From an uncultured Cohaesibacter sp. (lineage in GTDB: Bacteria > Pseudomonadota > Alphaproteobacteria > Rhizobiales > Cohaesibacteraceae): a stretch of DNA of 64,000 bases. The stretch is from positions 2,294,001-2,358,000 of the forward strand of contig NZ_OY821667.1 in NCBI RefSeq assembly GCF_963682185.1, read 5' to 3'. Positions 27,759 to 41,634 of this stretch are shown here, piece by piece; position 1 is the stretch's first letter, and every line of letters begins with the position of its first letter. The notes under the pieces were generated by a model. The model had not been told where the DNA came from. It ran no database searches and worked only from the letters and a program-made list of their open reading frames with translations. The position numbers and the translations under genes are program-made.

Positions 27759-28262
27759 ATGGCCAAAAAAGATAATCTGCCCTACCGCGATTGTGCGGGT
27801 ATCTGCTTGTTCAATCATGAAAACAAGGTCTGGATCGGCAACCGCTATGGCGCATCCGAACTTGAGAACAGCGATTATACCTGGCAAATGCCCCAAGGTG
27901 GCATAGACAAGGGCGAGGAGCCCCTCCAAGCGGCAATTCGTGAACTCTACGAGGAAACCTCCATCAAGTCCGTATCGCTTATCAGAGAGGCGCCTGACTG
28001 GCTGTATTATGACTTTCCCGATCATGTGGTGAAGGCAGGCAAAATAGGCAAGTTCAAGGGCCAAAGACAGAGATGGTTTGCCTTTCGCTTTGAAGGCGAC
28101 GAATCCGAAATTGACGTAATCAATCCAGCCAAAGGCAAGCATCCGCAGGAATTTGAAGACTGGCGCTGGGAAACCTTGACCAAAACACCAGACCTCATCG
28201 TTCCTTTCAAACGCGAAGTCTATCTTGATGTCGTCAAGGCCTTCGCTGATCTGGCAGATTGA
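27759..28262 (+). CDS. rppH: RNA pyrophosphohydrolase (NUDIX)
   Basis: RppH removes pyrophosphate from 5' triphosphate RNA and starts RNase E decay. The 167 residues carry the Nudix box GGIDKGEEPLQAAIRELYEE, with PYRDCAGICLFN and DWLYYDFPDH typical of RppH. It is the last gene of the run from obg, 11 bases after the deacetylase. Confidence 0.95.
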   Translation: MAKKDNLPYRDCAGICLFNHENKVWIGNRYGASELENSDYTWQMPQGGIDKGEEPLQAAIRELYEETSIKSVSLIREAPDWLYYDFPDHVVKAGKIGKFKGQRQRWFAFRFEGDESEIDVINPAKGKHPQEFEDWRWETLTKTPDLIVPFKREVYLDVVKAFADLAD

Positions 28263-28281
28263 ACCGATAGCCGCAAGCCAC

Positions 28282-28312
28282 CCACAAAAAAGAGGCTGCG
28301 CCGCGCAGCCTC
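28282..28312 (-). terminator. Rho-independent terminator of the first chemoreceptor gene
   Basis: On the minus strand GAGGCTGCG and CGCAGCCTC make a 9-bp stem with a 3-base loop (28292-28312), followed by a run of six T before GTGG. It lies 44 bases beyond the chemoreceptor stop and also sits 30 bases after rppH, where read from the plus strand it has no T tract. Confidence 0.8.
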
Positions 28313-28355
28313 AAAAGATGTTGGGGGACTTTTCTTATCGTTGCTCGCTCACCAT

Positions 28356-30464
28356 TTATGCATTGCGCACCTGCTCCATGAATTTATCGACTTCAGCCTT
28401 GAGCAGAGCGGATTGTTTGTTCAGCTCTTCTGCGGCCCCCATCACTTGAGAAGACGCAGCCGCAGCCTCCTGCGAGGCTTTGGAAACGTGCTGAATATTC
28501 TCGCTAACAACCTCGGTTCCCTGAGCTGCATGGAACACGCTGCCCGAAATTTCCTTAGTTGCAGCATTCTGTTCCTCCATCGCGGACGCGATGGCTGCTG
28601 AAATCTCATCCAGAGATTGAATGACATGAGAAACCTCATCCATGGAGATGGATGCATCGCGTGATGCGGTCTGGATCTCGTCAATCTGCTTGGCGATTTC
28701 GTCGGTCGCCTTGGCCGTTTGCCCGGCAAGCGCCTTGACCTCGCCAGCCACCACGGCAAAGCCCTTACCAGCCTCTCCGGCTCTCGCAGATTCGATGGTC
28801 GCGTTGAGCGCCAGAAGGTTTGTCTGCTCGGCGATAGAGGAAATCATTTCCACCACCTTGCCAATCTTGGACGACGTCTCAGCCAGCGTGGCCATCTGCG
28901 CCGTTGTCTGGGTCACCTTGCCTGCCGCATCACGCGCACATTTGGACGCCTGAAGCACTTGCTCGCTGATCTCGCCAATCGTGCTCGTCATCTCCTCCGT
29001 TGCTGTGGCAACCGTCTGAACATTGCCCGAAGTCTGCTGAGAGGCAGCCGAAGCGTCCGTTACCTGTTTGGCCGTCCGCTCGGACACGTCAGACATCGAC
29101 TTGGCACTGGCATTGAGCTCGGTAGACGCAGCGGACACGGTCTGGACAATGCTACCCACATGGGCGTCGAAATCATCGGCCATGGAAAGCATCATCTGAC
29201 GCTTCTCTTCTTCGTTGCGCCGCTTCTGCTCTTCCTGCTCGGCCTCAAGCGCACGCGCCCGGATCGCATTCTGCTTGAAGACCTCCACCGCAGCAGCCAT
29301 TCTGCCCAGCTCATCACCCCGTTCTAGTCCTGGCACCTGAACTTCCAGATCGTCATGCGCCAGACGGCCCATGCTTGAGGTAAGCGCAACAACTGGCTTG
29401 GTAATGCCACGAGCGATAACAAACGCACTCACAAGACCGGCAAGCAATGCAGCAGCCCCAACGCTCAGCAGCATCAAGTGAAAATCATCGATCTGCTTGT
29501 TGACGCCTTCCTGTGTGCTCTCCTCTTCGGCTTTGGCAGAGACAGTAATGGCTTTCGCAGCAGCCATAATCTCTGAAGCACCCTCATCCAGGGTCTCCAG
29601 CCTGATGCGCTGGCTTTCTTCGATCGCCTCTACCATCTTTTGGAAAGATGACTGGTAAAGCTGAGCATTCTTGAGGGCTAGCTCCAGCTTGAACTGGTCC
29701 TGCTCTCCGATGATCACCCCGCGCATTTGCACAAGCTTGTTTTGCAATTCGGTCAGATATTGCGTGACTTTGGTTGCGGCTTCTCTTTCTCCATCTGACC
29801 AGAAGTGCATGACAGATAGTCGTGCGAGCAGCATGCTTTCCTGCGCATCCCCGATCTTGTTGAGCAAGGATAGCTGGCTGTTGGAAAATGCGCCTTCATG
29901 GATCGTGTGCAAGGCGTCGGTGATGATATCTCCCGTAGGCGTAAGAATATCATAGAGCTGATGATGGGTTTCTTCCTTTAGCCTCGTGATATCATCGAAC
30001 CCATCTTTATAGTCCCCTAGCCTATTCTCGATTTTGTTGAGCAGCACCACGCGATCCGGCTTTTGCAACTCATCGTGCGCGTCCACCATCAGATTCTGAA
30101 TGACATCAAATCGGGCTTTATACTCCCTTTCAGCTTCCTTTGCGGCAGCTTGAGACGTCGTTCCAACATATTCACGCGCCGCCAGCTGAATTTCCGTTAC
30201 GGCTCTTTGTATATCGGATACCAGAAGTGCATCTCCGGCCTTGTCACCATAGAACAAGATGTTTTCTTCCAAGCCAGTCAGCTTTGAATTTCCGTAGATC
30301 GTCAAACCGGCAAGAAGGCAGAGCACAATGGCAAAACCCAAATAAATCCGCGCACCAATTTTCAAATTTCGAAAAAAGAAGCCCCCGCTCTTTTGCGAAG
30401 CGCCCGGAGAAATCAACGGAGCACTAACAAGAGAGGCACTACCCTCAGTTGATTGTAACGACAT
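28356..30464 (-). CDS. Methyl-accepting chemotaxis protein with HBM-type sensor
   Basis: This is a 702-residue membrane chemoreceptor. Its layout is TM1 at about 36-56 ([19 protein letters not shown]), a helical periplasmic sensor at about 57-310 resembling the helical bimodular domain, TM2 at about 317-340, HAMP, and a signalling domain with the hairpin tip [20 protein letters not shown]. There is no CheR-binding pentapeptide at the C-terminus (EQVRNA). It is paralogous to the next gene. HBM domains in characterised receptors bind small organic acids; the ligand here is unknown. Confidence 0.95.
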   Translation of the reverse strand: MSLQSTEGSASLVSAPLISPGASQKSGGFFFRNLKIGARIYLGFAIVLCLLAGLTIYGNSKLTGLEENILFYGDKAGDALLVSDIQRAVTEIQLAAREYVGTTSQAAAKEAEREYKARFDVIQNLMVDAHDELQKPDRVVLLNKIENRLGDYKDGFDDITRLKEETHHQLYDILTPTGDIITDALHTIHEGAFSNSQLSLLNKIGDAQESMLLARLSVMHFWSDGEREAATKVTQYLTELQNKLVQMRGVIIGEQDQFKLELALKNAQLYQSSFQKMVEAIEESQRIRLETLDEGASEIMAAAKAITVSAKAEEESTQEGVNKQIDDFHLMLLSVGAAALLAGLVSAFVIARGITKPVVALTSSMGRLAHDDLEVQVPGLERGDELGRMAAAVEVFKQNAIRARALEAEQEEQKRRNEEEKRQMMLSMADDFDAHVGSIVQTVSAASTELNASAKSMSDVSERTAKQVTDASAASQQTSGNVQTVATATEEMTSTIGEISEQVLQASKCARDAAGKVTQTTAQMATLAETSSKIGKVVEMISSIAEQTNLLALNATIESARAGEAGKGFAVVAGEVKALAGQTAKATDEIAKQIDEIQTASRDASISMDEVSHVIQSLDEISAAIASAMEEQNAATKEISGSVFHAAQGTEVVSENIQHVSKASQEAAAASSQVMGAAEELNKQSALLKAEVDKFMEQVRNA

Positions 30465-30770
30465 GCCAAGTTCCCCCAGAAACTACACTTCTAGATGAGG
30501 TGAATCAGAAAACAACCTCAAGACTTGGTTAGCATGGTTAACAATTGGTTAATTTATATTAAAGGAAATATCAGAGAAATTAACGATTTGAATATAAACG
30601 TTAATTTAAATTGACAAATTGTTAAAAAAAACAGATGAACAGAGAGAAACATTAAAAACAAAAAAGTACAAAACCTTACTGTCTAAAATTTTACAATTGT
30701 ATCTTAAATGTATATTTTGAAATATTTGATCTTTCAGGCATGAATTTAATCAATATTCATTATAATACAA
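30465..30770. other. AT-rich spacer between chemoreceptor genes
   Basis: This very AT-rich stretch (long A and T runs from 30540 to 30770) has no supported gene. It presumably carries the promoter of the first chemoreceptor at its left end. Confidence 0.5.
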
Positions 30771-30804
30771 AAAATAAAAGGCCATGCATACTAAGCACGG
30801 CCTT
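30771..30804 (-). terminator. Rho-independent terminator of the second chemoreceptor gene
   Basis: On the minus strand AAGGCCGTGC and GCATGGCCTT pair (30778-30804, one G-T pair), followed by TTATTTT. It lies 25 bases past the stop of the chemoreceptor at 30830. Confidence 0.75.
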
Positions 30805-30829
30805 TCTCAAATATCCGCTCCAGGAAAGG

Positions 30830-32920
30830 TTAACCCTCTCTGACATGAGAAATGAAGCTCTGAACCTCAGACTTCAAAAAGTCTGATTGCTTTGCCAGTT
30901 CACGAGCCGCAACCATAACATGTGATGATGCTTGCGAGGCTTCCTGCGACGCCTTGGAGACCGAATTGATGCTATTGTCGACAATTTCCGTCCCTTGCGC
31001 AGCCTGATGGATCGAGCTTGAAATCTCGCTCGTGGCAGCATTTTGCTGCTCCATGGCCGAGGCGATTGTAGCCGTAAATTCGTCCAGCTTCTGAATAACC
31101 TGACTGACATCATTCATAGACAAGGATGCCTTCTCGGTTGCCGACTGGATTTCGTTGATCTGCAAAGCAATCTCGTCGGTCGCCTTGGCGGTTTGCCCTG
31201 CCAGTGCCTTGACCTCCCCTGCAACAACAGCAAAGCCCTTGCCGGCCTCTCCGGCACGCGCCGATTCAATGGTCGCATTGAGAGCCAGAAGATTGGTCTG
31301 TTCCGCGATCTTGGAAATCATTTCGACCACTTCACCAATCTTGTTAGAGTTATGCGCGAGCATCTCCATCATTTGATTGGTCGCATCCACTTTATGCACG
31401 GCATCCCGCGCAGAGCCGGACGCCTGCTGCACCTGCAAACTGATTTCACCAATCGTACTGGTCATCTCTTCAGTCGCCGTCGCAACCGTCTGCACGTTAC
31501 CCGACGTCTGAGCGGAGGCTACAGAAGCCTCTGAGACCTGTTTTTCAGTTTGTTCGGACACATCAGCCATTGCCTGAGCATTGGAACTGAGCTCTTCAGA
31601 AGCATTGGACACGGTGTCGATGATTCCCCCGATATGCTCGTTGAAGTCATCAGCCATCTTGCCCATCATTGCACGTTTTTCAACTTCCGCTCGACGCTGG
31701 TTTTCTTCCTGCGTCTGCTCCATCTCTTTGGTCCGGAGTGCATTCTGCTTGAACACTTCCAAAGCGACGGACATTTCTCCAATTTCGTCACCCCGCTCCT
31801 TGCCCGGCACATCCAGATCGAGCTGCCCCGATGCCAACTGCTTCATAGCCGCAGTAATCGCAAGCAAGGGCTTCGTGATACCCCGAGAAATCAACAGCGC
31901 ACATCCAATACCAACCAACACGGAAACAATCGTTGCCAGGATCAGCATCTCCGTCGTGCTTTTGAAATTGCTTTTTACAGTCGCCTCAACCGCACTGCTA
32001 TCAGCTGATACGGTCGAAACAATCTCCCTTGATGCCGTCAGAATTTCTGTTGCGCGGGTATCCAAAGTCTGTTCGCGCACCATATTGCGCTCGGCAATGG
32101 TATTCTGCAAAGACGCCATCATGCTTTTATAATCATCCACCCTTGAGGATAGACGAATGAGAGCAGTCTTCAGATCTTCATTCACCGTTGCATCACGGAT
32201 CTTTCTGACCGCTACGCGCAACGCGTCGAGATGGGACGAAGCAGCGGCCAAGCTGTCTTCCTTGCCATCATCTATGAATTTCATCAGATTGACGCGGGCG
32301 AGCAGCATGCTTTCCCGAATGTCGACAGCATAGATGCTCAAGCCAAGGTCGAGGGAATTGGCGATTGTGTTGTCAATCGCGTCAATTTTGGTGTCGATAT
32401 CATCTGAAATTTCAGCAAGTGTCTTGTTGACCAACTCGTTGCGCTTATTCATCAGTGCGACAAGCGTATCAAAACCGATATCGTAGTCTTCAACATTGAA
32501 ATCGATCGACTCCAGCAGCTTGACCCGCGCAGGATCTTCAATTTCGTCATGCGCCGTAGCCAATAGCTGTTGTAGATCATCATAACGCTGCTTGAAACGA
32601 TCTACATTTTTCTTGCTTGGTTGAGCGAGATATTCCCGCGCCGACAACTGTAGCTCGACAAGTTGAGTTTGCAGTTCCGTCGCGATAATGGAATCCCCTG
32701 CAAAGTCACCATACCTCTCAAAATTCGTATCAAGCTTGTTCAGCGCCTGTGCAGCAAAGAATGACACTCCATTGAGAACCGCGATCACAACAAGGAAGCC
32801 AATAAAAATCCGATGGCCAATTTTAAGGCGCTTAAGCCAATGCATAGACTTACTTGCTTTCCGCCCCTTTTTGTGACCTCGCCCCCCTGCGCGGTCGGTG
32901 ATTTCTTTTTCAACAGACAT
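30830..32920 (-). CDS. Methyl-accepting chemotaxis protein with HBM-type sensor
   Basis: This 696-residue chemoreceptor has the same layout as its neighbour at 28356: TM1 ([19 protein letters not shown]), a long helical sensor, TM2 ([20 protein letters not shown]), HAMP and a signalling hairpin with the identical tip [20 protein letters not shown]. The signalling halves are nearly identical, while the sensors are related but diverged, which indicates duplication followed by ligand change. The basic N-terminus ([13 protein letters not shown]) is distinct. The C-terminus ends ISHVREG, with no CheR pentapeptide. Confidence 0.95.
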   Translation of the reverse strand: MSVEKEITDRAGGRGHKKGRKASKSMHWLKRLKIGHRIFIGFLVVIAVLNGVSFFAAQALNKLDTNFERYGDFAGDSIIATELQTQLVELQLSAREYLAQPSKKNVDRFKQRYDDLQQLLATAHDEIEDPARVKLLESIDFNVEDYDIGFDTLVALMNKRNELVNKTLAEISDDIDTKIDAIDNTIANSLDLGLSIYAVDIRESMLLARVNLMKFIDDGKEDSLAAASSHLDALRVAVRKIRDATVNEDLKTALIRLSSRVDDYKSMMASLQNTIAERNMVREQTLDTRATEILTASREIVSTVSADSSAVEATVKSNFKSTTEMLILATIVSVLVGIGCALLISRGITKPLLAITAAMKQLASGQLDLDVPGKERGDEIGEMSVALEVFKQNALRTKEMEQTQEENQRRAEVEKRAMMGKMADDFNEHIGGIIDTVSNASEELSSNAQAMADVSEQTEKQVSEASVASAQTSGNVQTVATATEEMTSTIGEISLQVQQASGSARDAVHKVDATNQMMEMLAHNSNKIGEVVEMISKIAEQTNLLALNATIESARAGEAGKGFAVVAGEVKALAGQTAKATDEIALQINEIQSATEKASLSMNDVSQVIQKLDEFTATIASAMEQQNAATSEISSSIHQAAQGTEIVDNSINSVSKASQEASQASSHVMVAARELAKQSDFLKSEVQSFISHVREG

Positions 32921-33227
32921 CTTTTACTTTCCTAAAGCAACGCCTCTGCGTGTTCAGCAGCACATTCCACCCAGCTCTAGGATTGATTTTGGGAGTTAAC
33001 GCATCTTTAAATCGCAAGAAAAAGGATAGTCCCCGCCTGTGGACACCACTACAGGTTTAGAAAGAAACATTAATAAATTCAAATAATTGCACCGATCGGT
33101 TGACTTACACTGTCAATTTTACTCCACAATATATTTTTCGATAGATACCGCTTTACTGGTCAAAACCGTTCAATATTGAAAAAAATGACAATGATGTAAA
33201 TACTTACAAGATTCAAGTATTAAACAC
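32921..33227. other. AT-rich spacer between chemoreceptor and ATP synthase operon
   Basis: No gene is supported here. The right half is strongly AT-rich. It should hold the promoter of the chemoreceptor at 30830. Confidence 0.5.
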
Positions 33228-33260
33228 AAAAAAAAGCCGCGAATGAAACCATCCGCAGCT
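33228..33260 (-). terminator. Rho-independent terminator of the ATP synthase operon
   Basis: On the minus strand AGCTGCG (33260-33254) pairs with CGCGGCT (33241-33235), with one G-T pair, followed by eight T. It lies 26 bases after atpC. Confidence 0.85.
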
Positions 33261-33285
33261 TCGTGATTGTAAATGTCTTGTTCAA

Positions 33286-33690
33286 TTACTGAGCGACAGC
33301 AACCTGAATTTTCTGCAAACGAGCAAGGCGCAAAGCCGCTTCGTTACGTTGATCATCGGTCTCCGCGTCAGCAACATCCTCTTCAGCATCCTTGATCAGC
33401 TGGGCCATTTTTTCATGATCCAGCTCTTCAACGGGAAGTGCCTGCTCAACGAGGATCTTCAGACCGGTATCGTTGACATCGGCAAACCCACCGCGAACAT
33501 AGATATCGCGCTTGCTGCCATCTTCCAGTTCCGCTTCGAGGATACCCGGAGCAATCGTGGAAATCACGGGAGCGTGGTTATTGAGCACGGTGAAGTAACC
33601 GTCTGAACCCGGAACCAGAACAGAGACACAGGATTCGGAAATAACCAGCCTCTCGGGAGACACCAGTTCAAAACCAAAAGCTTCAGCCAT
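33286..33690 (-). CDS. atpC: F1 ATP synthase epsilon subunit
   Basis: This 134-residue subunit of the central stalk couples proton flow to catalysis and inhibits hydrolysis. It begins MAEAFGFELVSPERLV with PGSDGYFTVLNNHAPVI, the beta-sandwich, followed by the two-helix C-terminus. It is the last gene of atpHAGDC, 39 bases after atpD. Confidence 0.97.
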   Translation of the reverse strand: MAEAFGFELVSPERLVISESCVSVLVPGSDGYFTVLNNHAPVISTIAPGILEAELEDGSKRDIYVRGGFADVNDTGLKILVEQALPVEELDHEKMAQLIKDAEEDVADAETDDQRNEAALRLARLQKIQVAVAQ

Positions 33691-33729
33691 GATGAATACC
33701 TACTTCCTTCTCCGCCGGGAAGAAGCCGC

Positions 33730-36071
<2,342 letters not shown>

Positions 36072-36101
36072 GATTAGCCTCCGTTCCCCGTCAGTCCAGA
36101 G

Positions 36102-37631
36102 TTACGCAAAATTCTTTGCGAAACCGTCGACCGCCGCCTTCAGTTTAGATGTAATTTCGTCATCGAGAGCCTTCTTCTCGCGAATGGCTTCCAGCACATC
36201 CTTGTGCTCATTGCGCATCACGGAAAGCAGACCTTCTTCGAACGAGCGAACCTGGCTAACTTCGATGGTGTCCAGATAACCGTTCACACCGGCATAGATC
36301 ACAGCAACCTGTTCTTCCACCCGAAGCGGAGAGAATTGCGGCTGTTTCAAAAGCTCGGTCAAACGGGCACCACGGTTCAGCAAGCGCTGGGTTGTGGCAT
36401 CAAGGTCGGACCCGAACTGCGCAAACGCGGCCATTTCACGATACTGTGCCAATTCACCCTTAATCGGGCCGGCAACCTGTTTCATGGCCTTGATCTGTGC
36501 CGAAGAGCCTACGCGGGACACGGACAGACCAACGTTCACAGCAGGACGAACACCCTGATAGAACAAATCGGTTTCCAGGAAGATCTGACCATCGGTAATG
36601 GAAATCACGTTGGTCGGAATGAACGCAGACACGTCGTTTGCCTGGGTTTCAATAACCGGCAGAGCGGTCATGGAGCCAGAGCCATTGTCTTCGTTCAGCT
36701 TCGCAGCGCGTTCCAGCAGACGAGAATGCAGATAGAACACGTCACCTGGGTAAGCTTCACGCCCTGGTGGGCGGCGAAGCAGCAGGGACATCTGGCGATA
36801 AGCCACGGCCTGCTTGGTCAGGTCATCATAAACCAGAAGCGAATGCATGCCATTGTCACGGAAGAATTCGCCCATGGCGCAACCGGCAAACGGAGCCAGA
36901 TACTGCATTGGAGCAGGATCGGAAGCCGTAGCAGCCACGATGATCGAATATTCCAGCGCCCCGTTTTCTTCCAGCGTTTTCACGAACTGGGCAACGGTGG
37001 AGCGCTTCTGACCAATAGCAACATAAACGCAATAGAGTTTTTCGCTTTCCTCGCCAGAGTCGTTGACCGACTTCTGGTTCAGGATCGCGTCAAGAGCAAT
37101 CGCGGTTTTACCGGTCTGACGGTCACCAATGATCAGCTCGCGCTGTCCACGACCGATCGGGATCAAGGCGTCCACGGCCTTCAGGCCCGTCTGCATTGGT
37201 TCATGAACGGATTTACGCGGGATAATGCCCGGCGCTTTCACATCCACACGACGGCGTTCGTCGGCCTCGATCGGGCCTTTACCATCAATTGGGTTTCCGA
37301 GCGGATCAACGACACGGCCCAGAAGGCCCTTGCCGACAGGTACGTCAACGATGGCGCCGGTCCTTTTGACCACATCGCCTTCCTTAACGCCGCGGTCATC
37401 GCCAAACAGCACGACGCCGACATTGTCCATTTCAAGGTTGAGCGCCATACCGCGCATTCCACCAGGGAATTCCACCATCTCACCGGCCTGGACATTATCC
37501 AGACCATAGATGCGGGCGATACCGTCACCAACAGACAGAACCTGACCAACTTCGGAGACATGAGCGTCTGTACCGAAGTTTTTGATCTGCTCTTTGAGGA
37601 TTGCGGAAATTTCCGCGGCCCGAATATCCAT
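36102..37631 (-). CDS. atpA: F1 ATP synthase alpha subunit
   Basis: This nucleotide-binding subunit of the F1 hexamer has 509 residues. The P loop is [36 protein letters not shown] and [17 protein letters not shown] are signature stretches. Its ATG shares one base with the atpH stop, so the two are coupled. Confidence 0.98.
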   Translation of the reverse strand: MDIRAAEISAILKEQIKNFGTDAHVSEVGQVLSVGDGIARIYGLDNVQAGEMVEFPGGMRGMALNLEMDNVGVVLFGDDRGVKEGDVVKRTGAIVDVPVGKGLLGRVVDPLGNPIDGKGPIEADERRRVDVKAPGIIPRKSVHEPMQTGLKAVDALIPIGRGQRELIIGDRQTGKTAIALDAILNQKSVNDSGEESEKLYCVYVAIGQKRSTVAQFVKTLEENGALEYSIIVAATASDPAPMQYLAPFAGCAMGEFFRDNGMHSLLVYDDLTKQAVAYRQMSLLLRRPPGREAYPGDVFYLHSRLLERAAKLNEDNGSGSMTALPVIETQANDVSAFIPTNVISITDGQIFLETDLFYQGVRPAVNVGLSVSRVGSSAQIKAMKQVAGPIKGELAQYREMAAFAQFGSDLDATTQRLLNRGARLTELLKQPQFSPLRVEEQVAVIYAGVNGYLDTIEVSQVRSFEEGLLSVMRNEHKDVLEAIREKKALDDEITSKLKAAVDGFAKNFA

Positions 37632-38209
37632 CAGCCGACCTCTTTCAGTGCAATCTTGAGCGAGTTGAGTTTTGTGCGCACAGATGAGTCAATCATCCGC
37701 GAGCCTACTTTTACAACAAGGCCGCCCAGAATATCTGCATCGACCTTGGCATGAATTGCAATATCCTTGCCCAACGCTTCCTTGAGCGACGCTTTGAGCG
37801 CGGCCAAGTCGTCATCGCCCAAAGGCTGAGCGGACGTGACTTCTGCCACCTGCTCACCACGATGGATGGAAAGGATTTTGCGAAAAGCTTTAATTATTCC
37901 CGGCAGAGAGAACAGCCGGCGATTTTGAGCAACGACACGAACAAAGTTTCCGACAGTGCCAGACATGCCGACCTTGTCCAAAAGCGCTGAAACAGCCGAG
38001 AGTTGCTCGTCAGCAGTGAAGACAGGGCTTTCAACAAGCCGCATGAAATCTTCACTTTCATCCATGATGGCTTCAATGCGTGCAAGATCAGCTTCCACCG
38101 CATCGATTGCCTTTTCTTCGAGAGCAAGATCGAACAACGCGCGAGCGTAACGTTCGGCCACTCCTGAAACTTCTGAATTTGTATCTGTCACTTGGTCGCT
38201 CTCTGACAT
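37631..38209 (-). CDS. atpH: F1 ATP synthase delta subunit
   Basis: This peripheral stalk subunit links F1 to F0. I prefer the ATG at 38209 (MSESDQV), giving 192 residues; 38230 would add seven. The helical N-terminal domain includes [16 protein letters not shown]. It is the first gene of the operon, and 38210-38444 should hold the operon promoter. Confidence 0.94.
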   Translation of the reverse strand: MSESDQVTDTNSEVSGVAERYARALFDLALEEKAIDAVEADLARIEAIMDESEDFMRLVESPVFTADEQLSAVSALLDKVGMSGTVGNFVRVVAQNRRLFSLPGIIKAFRKILSIHRGEQVAEVTSAQPLGDDDLAALKASLKEALGKDIAIHAKVDADILGGLVVKVGSRMIDSSVRTKLNSLKIALKEVG

Positions 38210-38444
38210 TTGGAGAATACCCCCAACCATAATGCAAAAACATGAGCCAATAAAAGCCCTTATCTTGACTGGAAGTCTGTCTCATCTGTCCGGGGATATA
38301 AATCCCTGAAACCGCTTGCTCGTCTAGCACATGGAATGAGCATGCGCAACATTGCGGTTAAAGCCATAAGTCGTAAATCGTATCGTGAATACAGGCTTAT
38401 GAGCCTTTTCTACACAGCTTCAACCCTTCGCATAAGCAAAATAT

Positions 38445-40661
38445 TTACATGAAGGAAACCGGATCTACGTCTATCTGTATACGTAAAGATCCTGCGATTT
38501 TAGGGCTTTGTGCGAGCCAGCGACGCAGCCATTGCGACAGCGAGAAGGAGCGCGGAGCCATCACCAAAAGTCTAAAGCGAAAACGCCCGCGAAGCACGGA
38601 AATCGGGGCTTCAGCAGGCCCTAGAACCCGCACGCCCTCCTCATGAGGAGCAGCCTTCATCATCTGCCGGCCATAGGCCAAAGCGGCCTCACGATGCTCT
38701 GAAGACAGAATCACGGCAGCCAATCGTCCGAAAGGCGGCATAGCCGCTTTGCGACGTTGGTCCAACTCATATGTGTAAAACTCTTCCCTGTCGCCTTTCG
38801 CAAGCGCAGCAATAACAGGGTGATCAGGTACATAGCTCTGCAGCAGACCACGTCCCTGCCCCAGCACGCGACCAGCCCGCCCTGTCACTTGTGCCAGTGT
38901 CTGGAAGACCTTTTCACCCGCCCTGAGATCTCCATGGGCGAGCCCCAGATCGGCATCAATCACCCCGACCAGCGTCATGGCAGGAAAATTGTGTCCCTTG
39001 GCGACCAGCTGTGTGCCAATCACAATATCCGCCTCCCCTGAGGCGATCAGGTCAAGCTCGGCCCGTAATTGCTGCACCCCGTGTATGAGATCGCTGGAAA
39101 GTATAACAATTTTGTGATCCGACCAACGGCTCGCTGCTTCTTCGGCGATCCGCTCCACGCCTGGGCCACATGCCACCAGACTATGCTCGTCTCCACAGCT
39201 CGGACAGACAGTCGGCACTGGTTCGGAATGCCCGCAATGATGACAGACAAGCTGCTTGCGAAAGCGATGCTCCACAAGCCATGTGGAACAATTGGGACAC
39301 TGGAAGCGATGCCCGCAGGTCCGGCAAAGGGTCAACGGCGCATAGCCGCGCCGGTTCAGGAACAACAGGCTCTGCTGCCCTGCTTCAATGGTTTCGTTGA
39401 CCGCGTCTATGAGTACAGGCGAAAGCCAACTGCCCTTCTCGGGCGGATTGGCGCGCATATCAATCAGGGAAATATCCGGCATGGACTGCCCGCCATAACG
39501 GCTTGGTAGACGGATATGCCTGTAGCGCCCCTGATCGGCATTATTTCGGCTCTCTACCGAAGGGGTAGCGCTGGCTAGAATCACGGGAAAGCCGGAAAGA
39601 TGGCCGCGCACCACCGACATGTCCCGCGCGTTATAGATAACACGGTCTTCCTGCTTGTAGGCACCGTCATGCTCTTCATCGACCACGATCAGCCCCAGAT
39701 CGCGGAAAGGAAGCATAAGAGAAGACCGTGCCCCGACCACAACTTGCACGTCACCTGTAGCCACCCCGCGCCAGACAAGATTCTTGTAGCGCTGGGCCTG
39801 GCCGGAATGCCATTCCCCCGGTCGCACACCGAATCGGCTCTCGAAGCGACGCAAAAAGGCGTCCGTAAGAGCTATTTCAGGGACGAGAATAAGGATCTGT
39901 TTGCCCTGCCGCAGGGCTTCGGCCACCGCCTCGAAATAGACTTCAGTCTTGCCTGAGCCGGTCACCCCGTCCAGCAACACACCCTCGAAGGCCTGTGCCT
40001 CGACAATCTTGCGAATCTCTTCGGCTGCCTCAGCCTGAAGATCAGACAGGGCTGGCGGTGCAAAATCGGCCTGCGGAGGCTCCATCAAGGCTGGTGGAGG
40101 CAATTGGCATGGAGTGAGTGTGCCACCTTTGACCAATCCATCGACCACCGATGACGAGACGCCAGCCCGCTCCGCGATGGCGGCCTTGGTTTCAGCCAAC
40201 CCGCCTTCCATAGCTTCCAACACACGCGCACGCGCCTTGGTCATCCGCTCTGGTGCCTCCCCTGTCAACCGAAACGCATCGACCGGTTTGGGCGGCAGCA
40301 GAGCATCTTCTCCGCGCAGCACCATGCGCAGCACCATACCGCGCTGAGCCAGCGTATATTGCGCAATCCAGTCAATAAATTTGCGGAAATCCTCAGACAG
40401 GCGCACCCCGTGGTAAACTTCCTGAATATCCTTGAGCCTTGCTTCATCGGAAAATTCACTCGGATCATCCCACACCACGCCAAGCACGGAGCGCGGGCCC
40501 AGCGGAACCCTGACCAGCTGACCAGGCTCAAGTCCGCCATCAAATCCCCGCCCTGTTTCATCACCAAATAGAGAAGGCGAATCGATTGGAACCCGATAGC
40601 TGTAGCAACTATCCACATAAACCGGGACGAGAACTGACACAATTTGGCGTTTTGACGACAA
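38445..40661 (-). CDS. priA: Primosomal protein N' (replication restart helicase PriA)
   Basis: PriA reloads the replisome at stalled forks. Helicase motifs are Walker A GVTGSGKTEVYFE, the DEEH box VVDEEHDGAYKQED and the C-terminal VTGRAGR. Eight zinc-binding cysteines lie in CRTCGHRFQCPNC and CHHCGHSEPVPTVCPSCG. I chose TTG 40661, giving 738 residues, close to the family length; the longer open frame would extend into the fsa promoter. Other nearby starts are possible. Confidence 0.93.
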   Translation of the reverse strand: MSSKRQIVSVLVPVYVDSCYSYRVPIDSPSLFGDETGRGFDGGLEPGQLVRVPLGPRSVLGVVWDDPSEFSDEARLKDIQEVYHGVRLSEDFRKFIDWIAQYTLAQRGMVLRMVLRGEDALLPPKPVDAFRLTGEAPERMTKARARVLEAMEGGLAETKAAIAERAGVSSSVVDGLVKGGTLTPCQLPPPALMEPPQADFAPPALSDLQAEAAEEIRKIVEAQAFEGVLLDGVTGSGKTEVYFEAVAEALRQGKQILILVPEIALTDAFLRRFESRFGVRPGEWHSGQAQRYKNLVWRGVATGDVQVVVGARSSLMLPFRDLGLIVVDEEHDGAYKQEDRVIYNARDMSVVRGHLSGFPVILASATPSVESRNNADQGRYRHIRLPSRYGGQSMPDISLIDMRANPPEKGSWLSPVLIDAVNETIEAGQQSLLFLNRRGYAPLTLCRTCGHRFQCPNCSTWLVEHRFRKQLVCHHCGHSEPVPTVCPSCGDEHSLVACGPGVERIAEEAASRWSDHKIVILSSDLIHGVQQLRAELDLIASGEADIVIGTQLVAKGHNFPAMTLVGVIDADLGLAHGDLRAGEKVFQTLAQVTGRAGRVLGQGRGLLQSYVPDHPVIAALAKGDREEFYTYELDQRRKAAMPPFGRLAAVILSSEHREAALAYGRQMMKAAPHEEGVRVLGPAEAPISVLRGRFRFRLLVMAPRSFSLSQWLRRWLAQSPKIAGSLRIQIDVDPVSFM

Positions 40662-40825
40662 GATGATCCCTATTCCTTTACGAAGGAAGCAAATAAATTG
40701 ATTTCGCCTTAGAGGTGGGCTGACGATCCATGTACTATAGTTTATTGAACATATCGTACCTCGCCCGCGATTTCCAATCAGGTAGTCGCGCATGCATGGC
40801 TAACGGAAACGGAGCACGAAAGACA

Positions 40826-41479
40826 ATGAAATTCTTCGTCGATACTGCCGAAACAAAAGATATCCGCGAACTGGCGTCTACAGGCCTGATCGACGGTGTT
40901 ACCACCAACCCATCCCTGATCGTGAAATCCGGGCGCGACTTCAAAGAAGTTATTGCTGAAATCTGCGAAATCACCGATGGTCCGGTTTCTGCCGAAGTCA
41001 CCGCGCTTGAAACCACCCAGATGCTGGCAGAAGCCAAAGAACTTCTCAAGATCGCAAACAACATTGCCATCAAGGTTCCACTGACGATCGACGGCCTGAA
41101 AACCTGTAAGGCCCTGACCGACGAAGGCCACATGGTCAACGTAACCCTGTGCTTCTCTGCCAACCAGGCTCTTCTGGCTGCAAAAGCTGGTGCAACCTTT
41201 ATTTCTCCGTTCATCGGTCGTCTGGATGATCTGAACATCGACGGCATGGAACTGATCGAAGATATCCGCACCATCTATGACAATTACGGCTTCGAAACCG
41301 AAATTCTGGCTGCGTCCATCCGCAATGCCAACCATGTCAAGGAATGTGCGCTTGCTGGTGCTGATGTGGCAACCATTCCACCAGCAGTGATCAAGGGTCT
41401 TGCAAACCATGCCCTGACCGACAAAGGCATCGAGGCCTTCATGAAAGACTGGGCAACCACCGGTCAGTCCATCCTGTAA
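40826..41479 (+). CDS. fsa: Fructose-6-phosphate aldolase / transaldolase (TalC-like)
   Basis: The protein has 217 residues. ATG 40826 ([13 protein letters not shown]) is the standard start, although the frame opens earlier. The Schiff-base lysine lies in [33 protein letters not shown] and [20 protein letters not shown] are typical of the small transaldolase group. Either transaldolase or aldolase activity fits the sequence. It diverges from priA. Confidence 0.93.
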   Translation: MKFFVDTAETKDIRELASTGLIDGVTTNPSLIVKSGRDFKEVIAEICEITDGPVSAEVTALETTQMLAEAKELLKIANNIAIKVPLTIDGLKTCKALTDEGHMVNVTLCFSANQALLAAKAGATFISPFIGRLDDLNIDGMELIEDIRTIYDNYGFETEILAASIRNANHVKECALAGADVATIPPAVIKGLANHALTDKGIEAFMKDWATTGQSIL

Positions 41480-41531
41480 TCAACAGGGGCGAAGGCGGAC
41501 CCGGTTCTGCCTTAAAGCTTGTGTAAATTTT

Positions 41532-41568
41532 ATCCCCGATGCTGAGACCACCAGCACCGGGGATTTTT
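41532..41568 (+). terminator. Rho-independent terminator of fsa
   Basis: ATCCCCG (41532-41538) pairs with CGGGGAT (41558-41564), extended by GCTG with CAGC inside, and five T follow. The stem covers the ATG at 41539, which argues against that codon as the xerC start. Confidence 0.8.
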
Positions 41569-41634
41569 GATTCCCCGAGTATCACTCCCGAAACAGCATC
41601 CCGCCTCGGGCTCGACAGAATGAGACACGGCACC

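Noticed and set aside
26582-27766. 394-codon minus-strand frame opposite the YibQ-like gene
   Set aside because: No recognisable domain, and the plus-strand gene has a clear start, anchor and fold motifs.
30465-33285. Two intergenic regions of equal length (365 bases) upstream of the two chemoreceptors
   Set aside because: The sequences are not alike by eye, so equal length looks like coincidence and not a duplicated promoter block.
36204-37754. Long open frame on the plus strand (over 500 codons) across atpA and atpH
   Set aside because: It is antisense to two certain genes, has no ribosome binding site or family motif, and its length follows from the codon bias of the real strand.
41539-41634. 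Upstream ATG at 41539 as the xerC start
   Set aside because: It falls inside the fsa terminator stem and has no Shine-Dalgarno.
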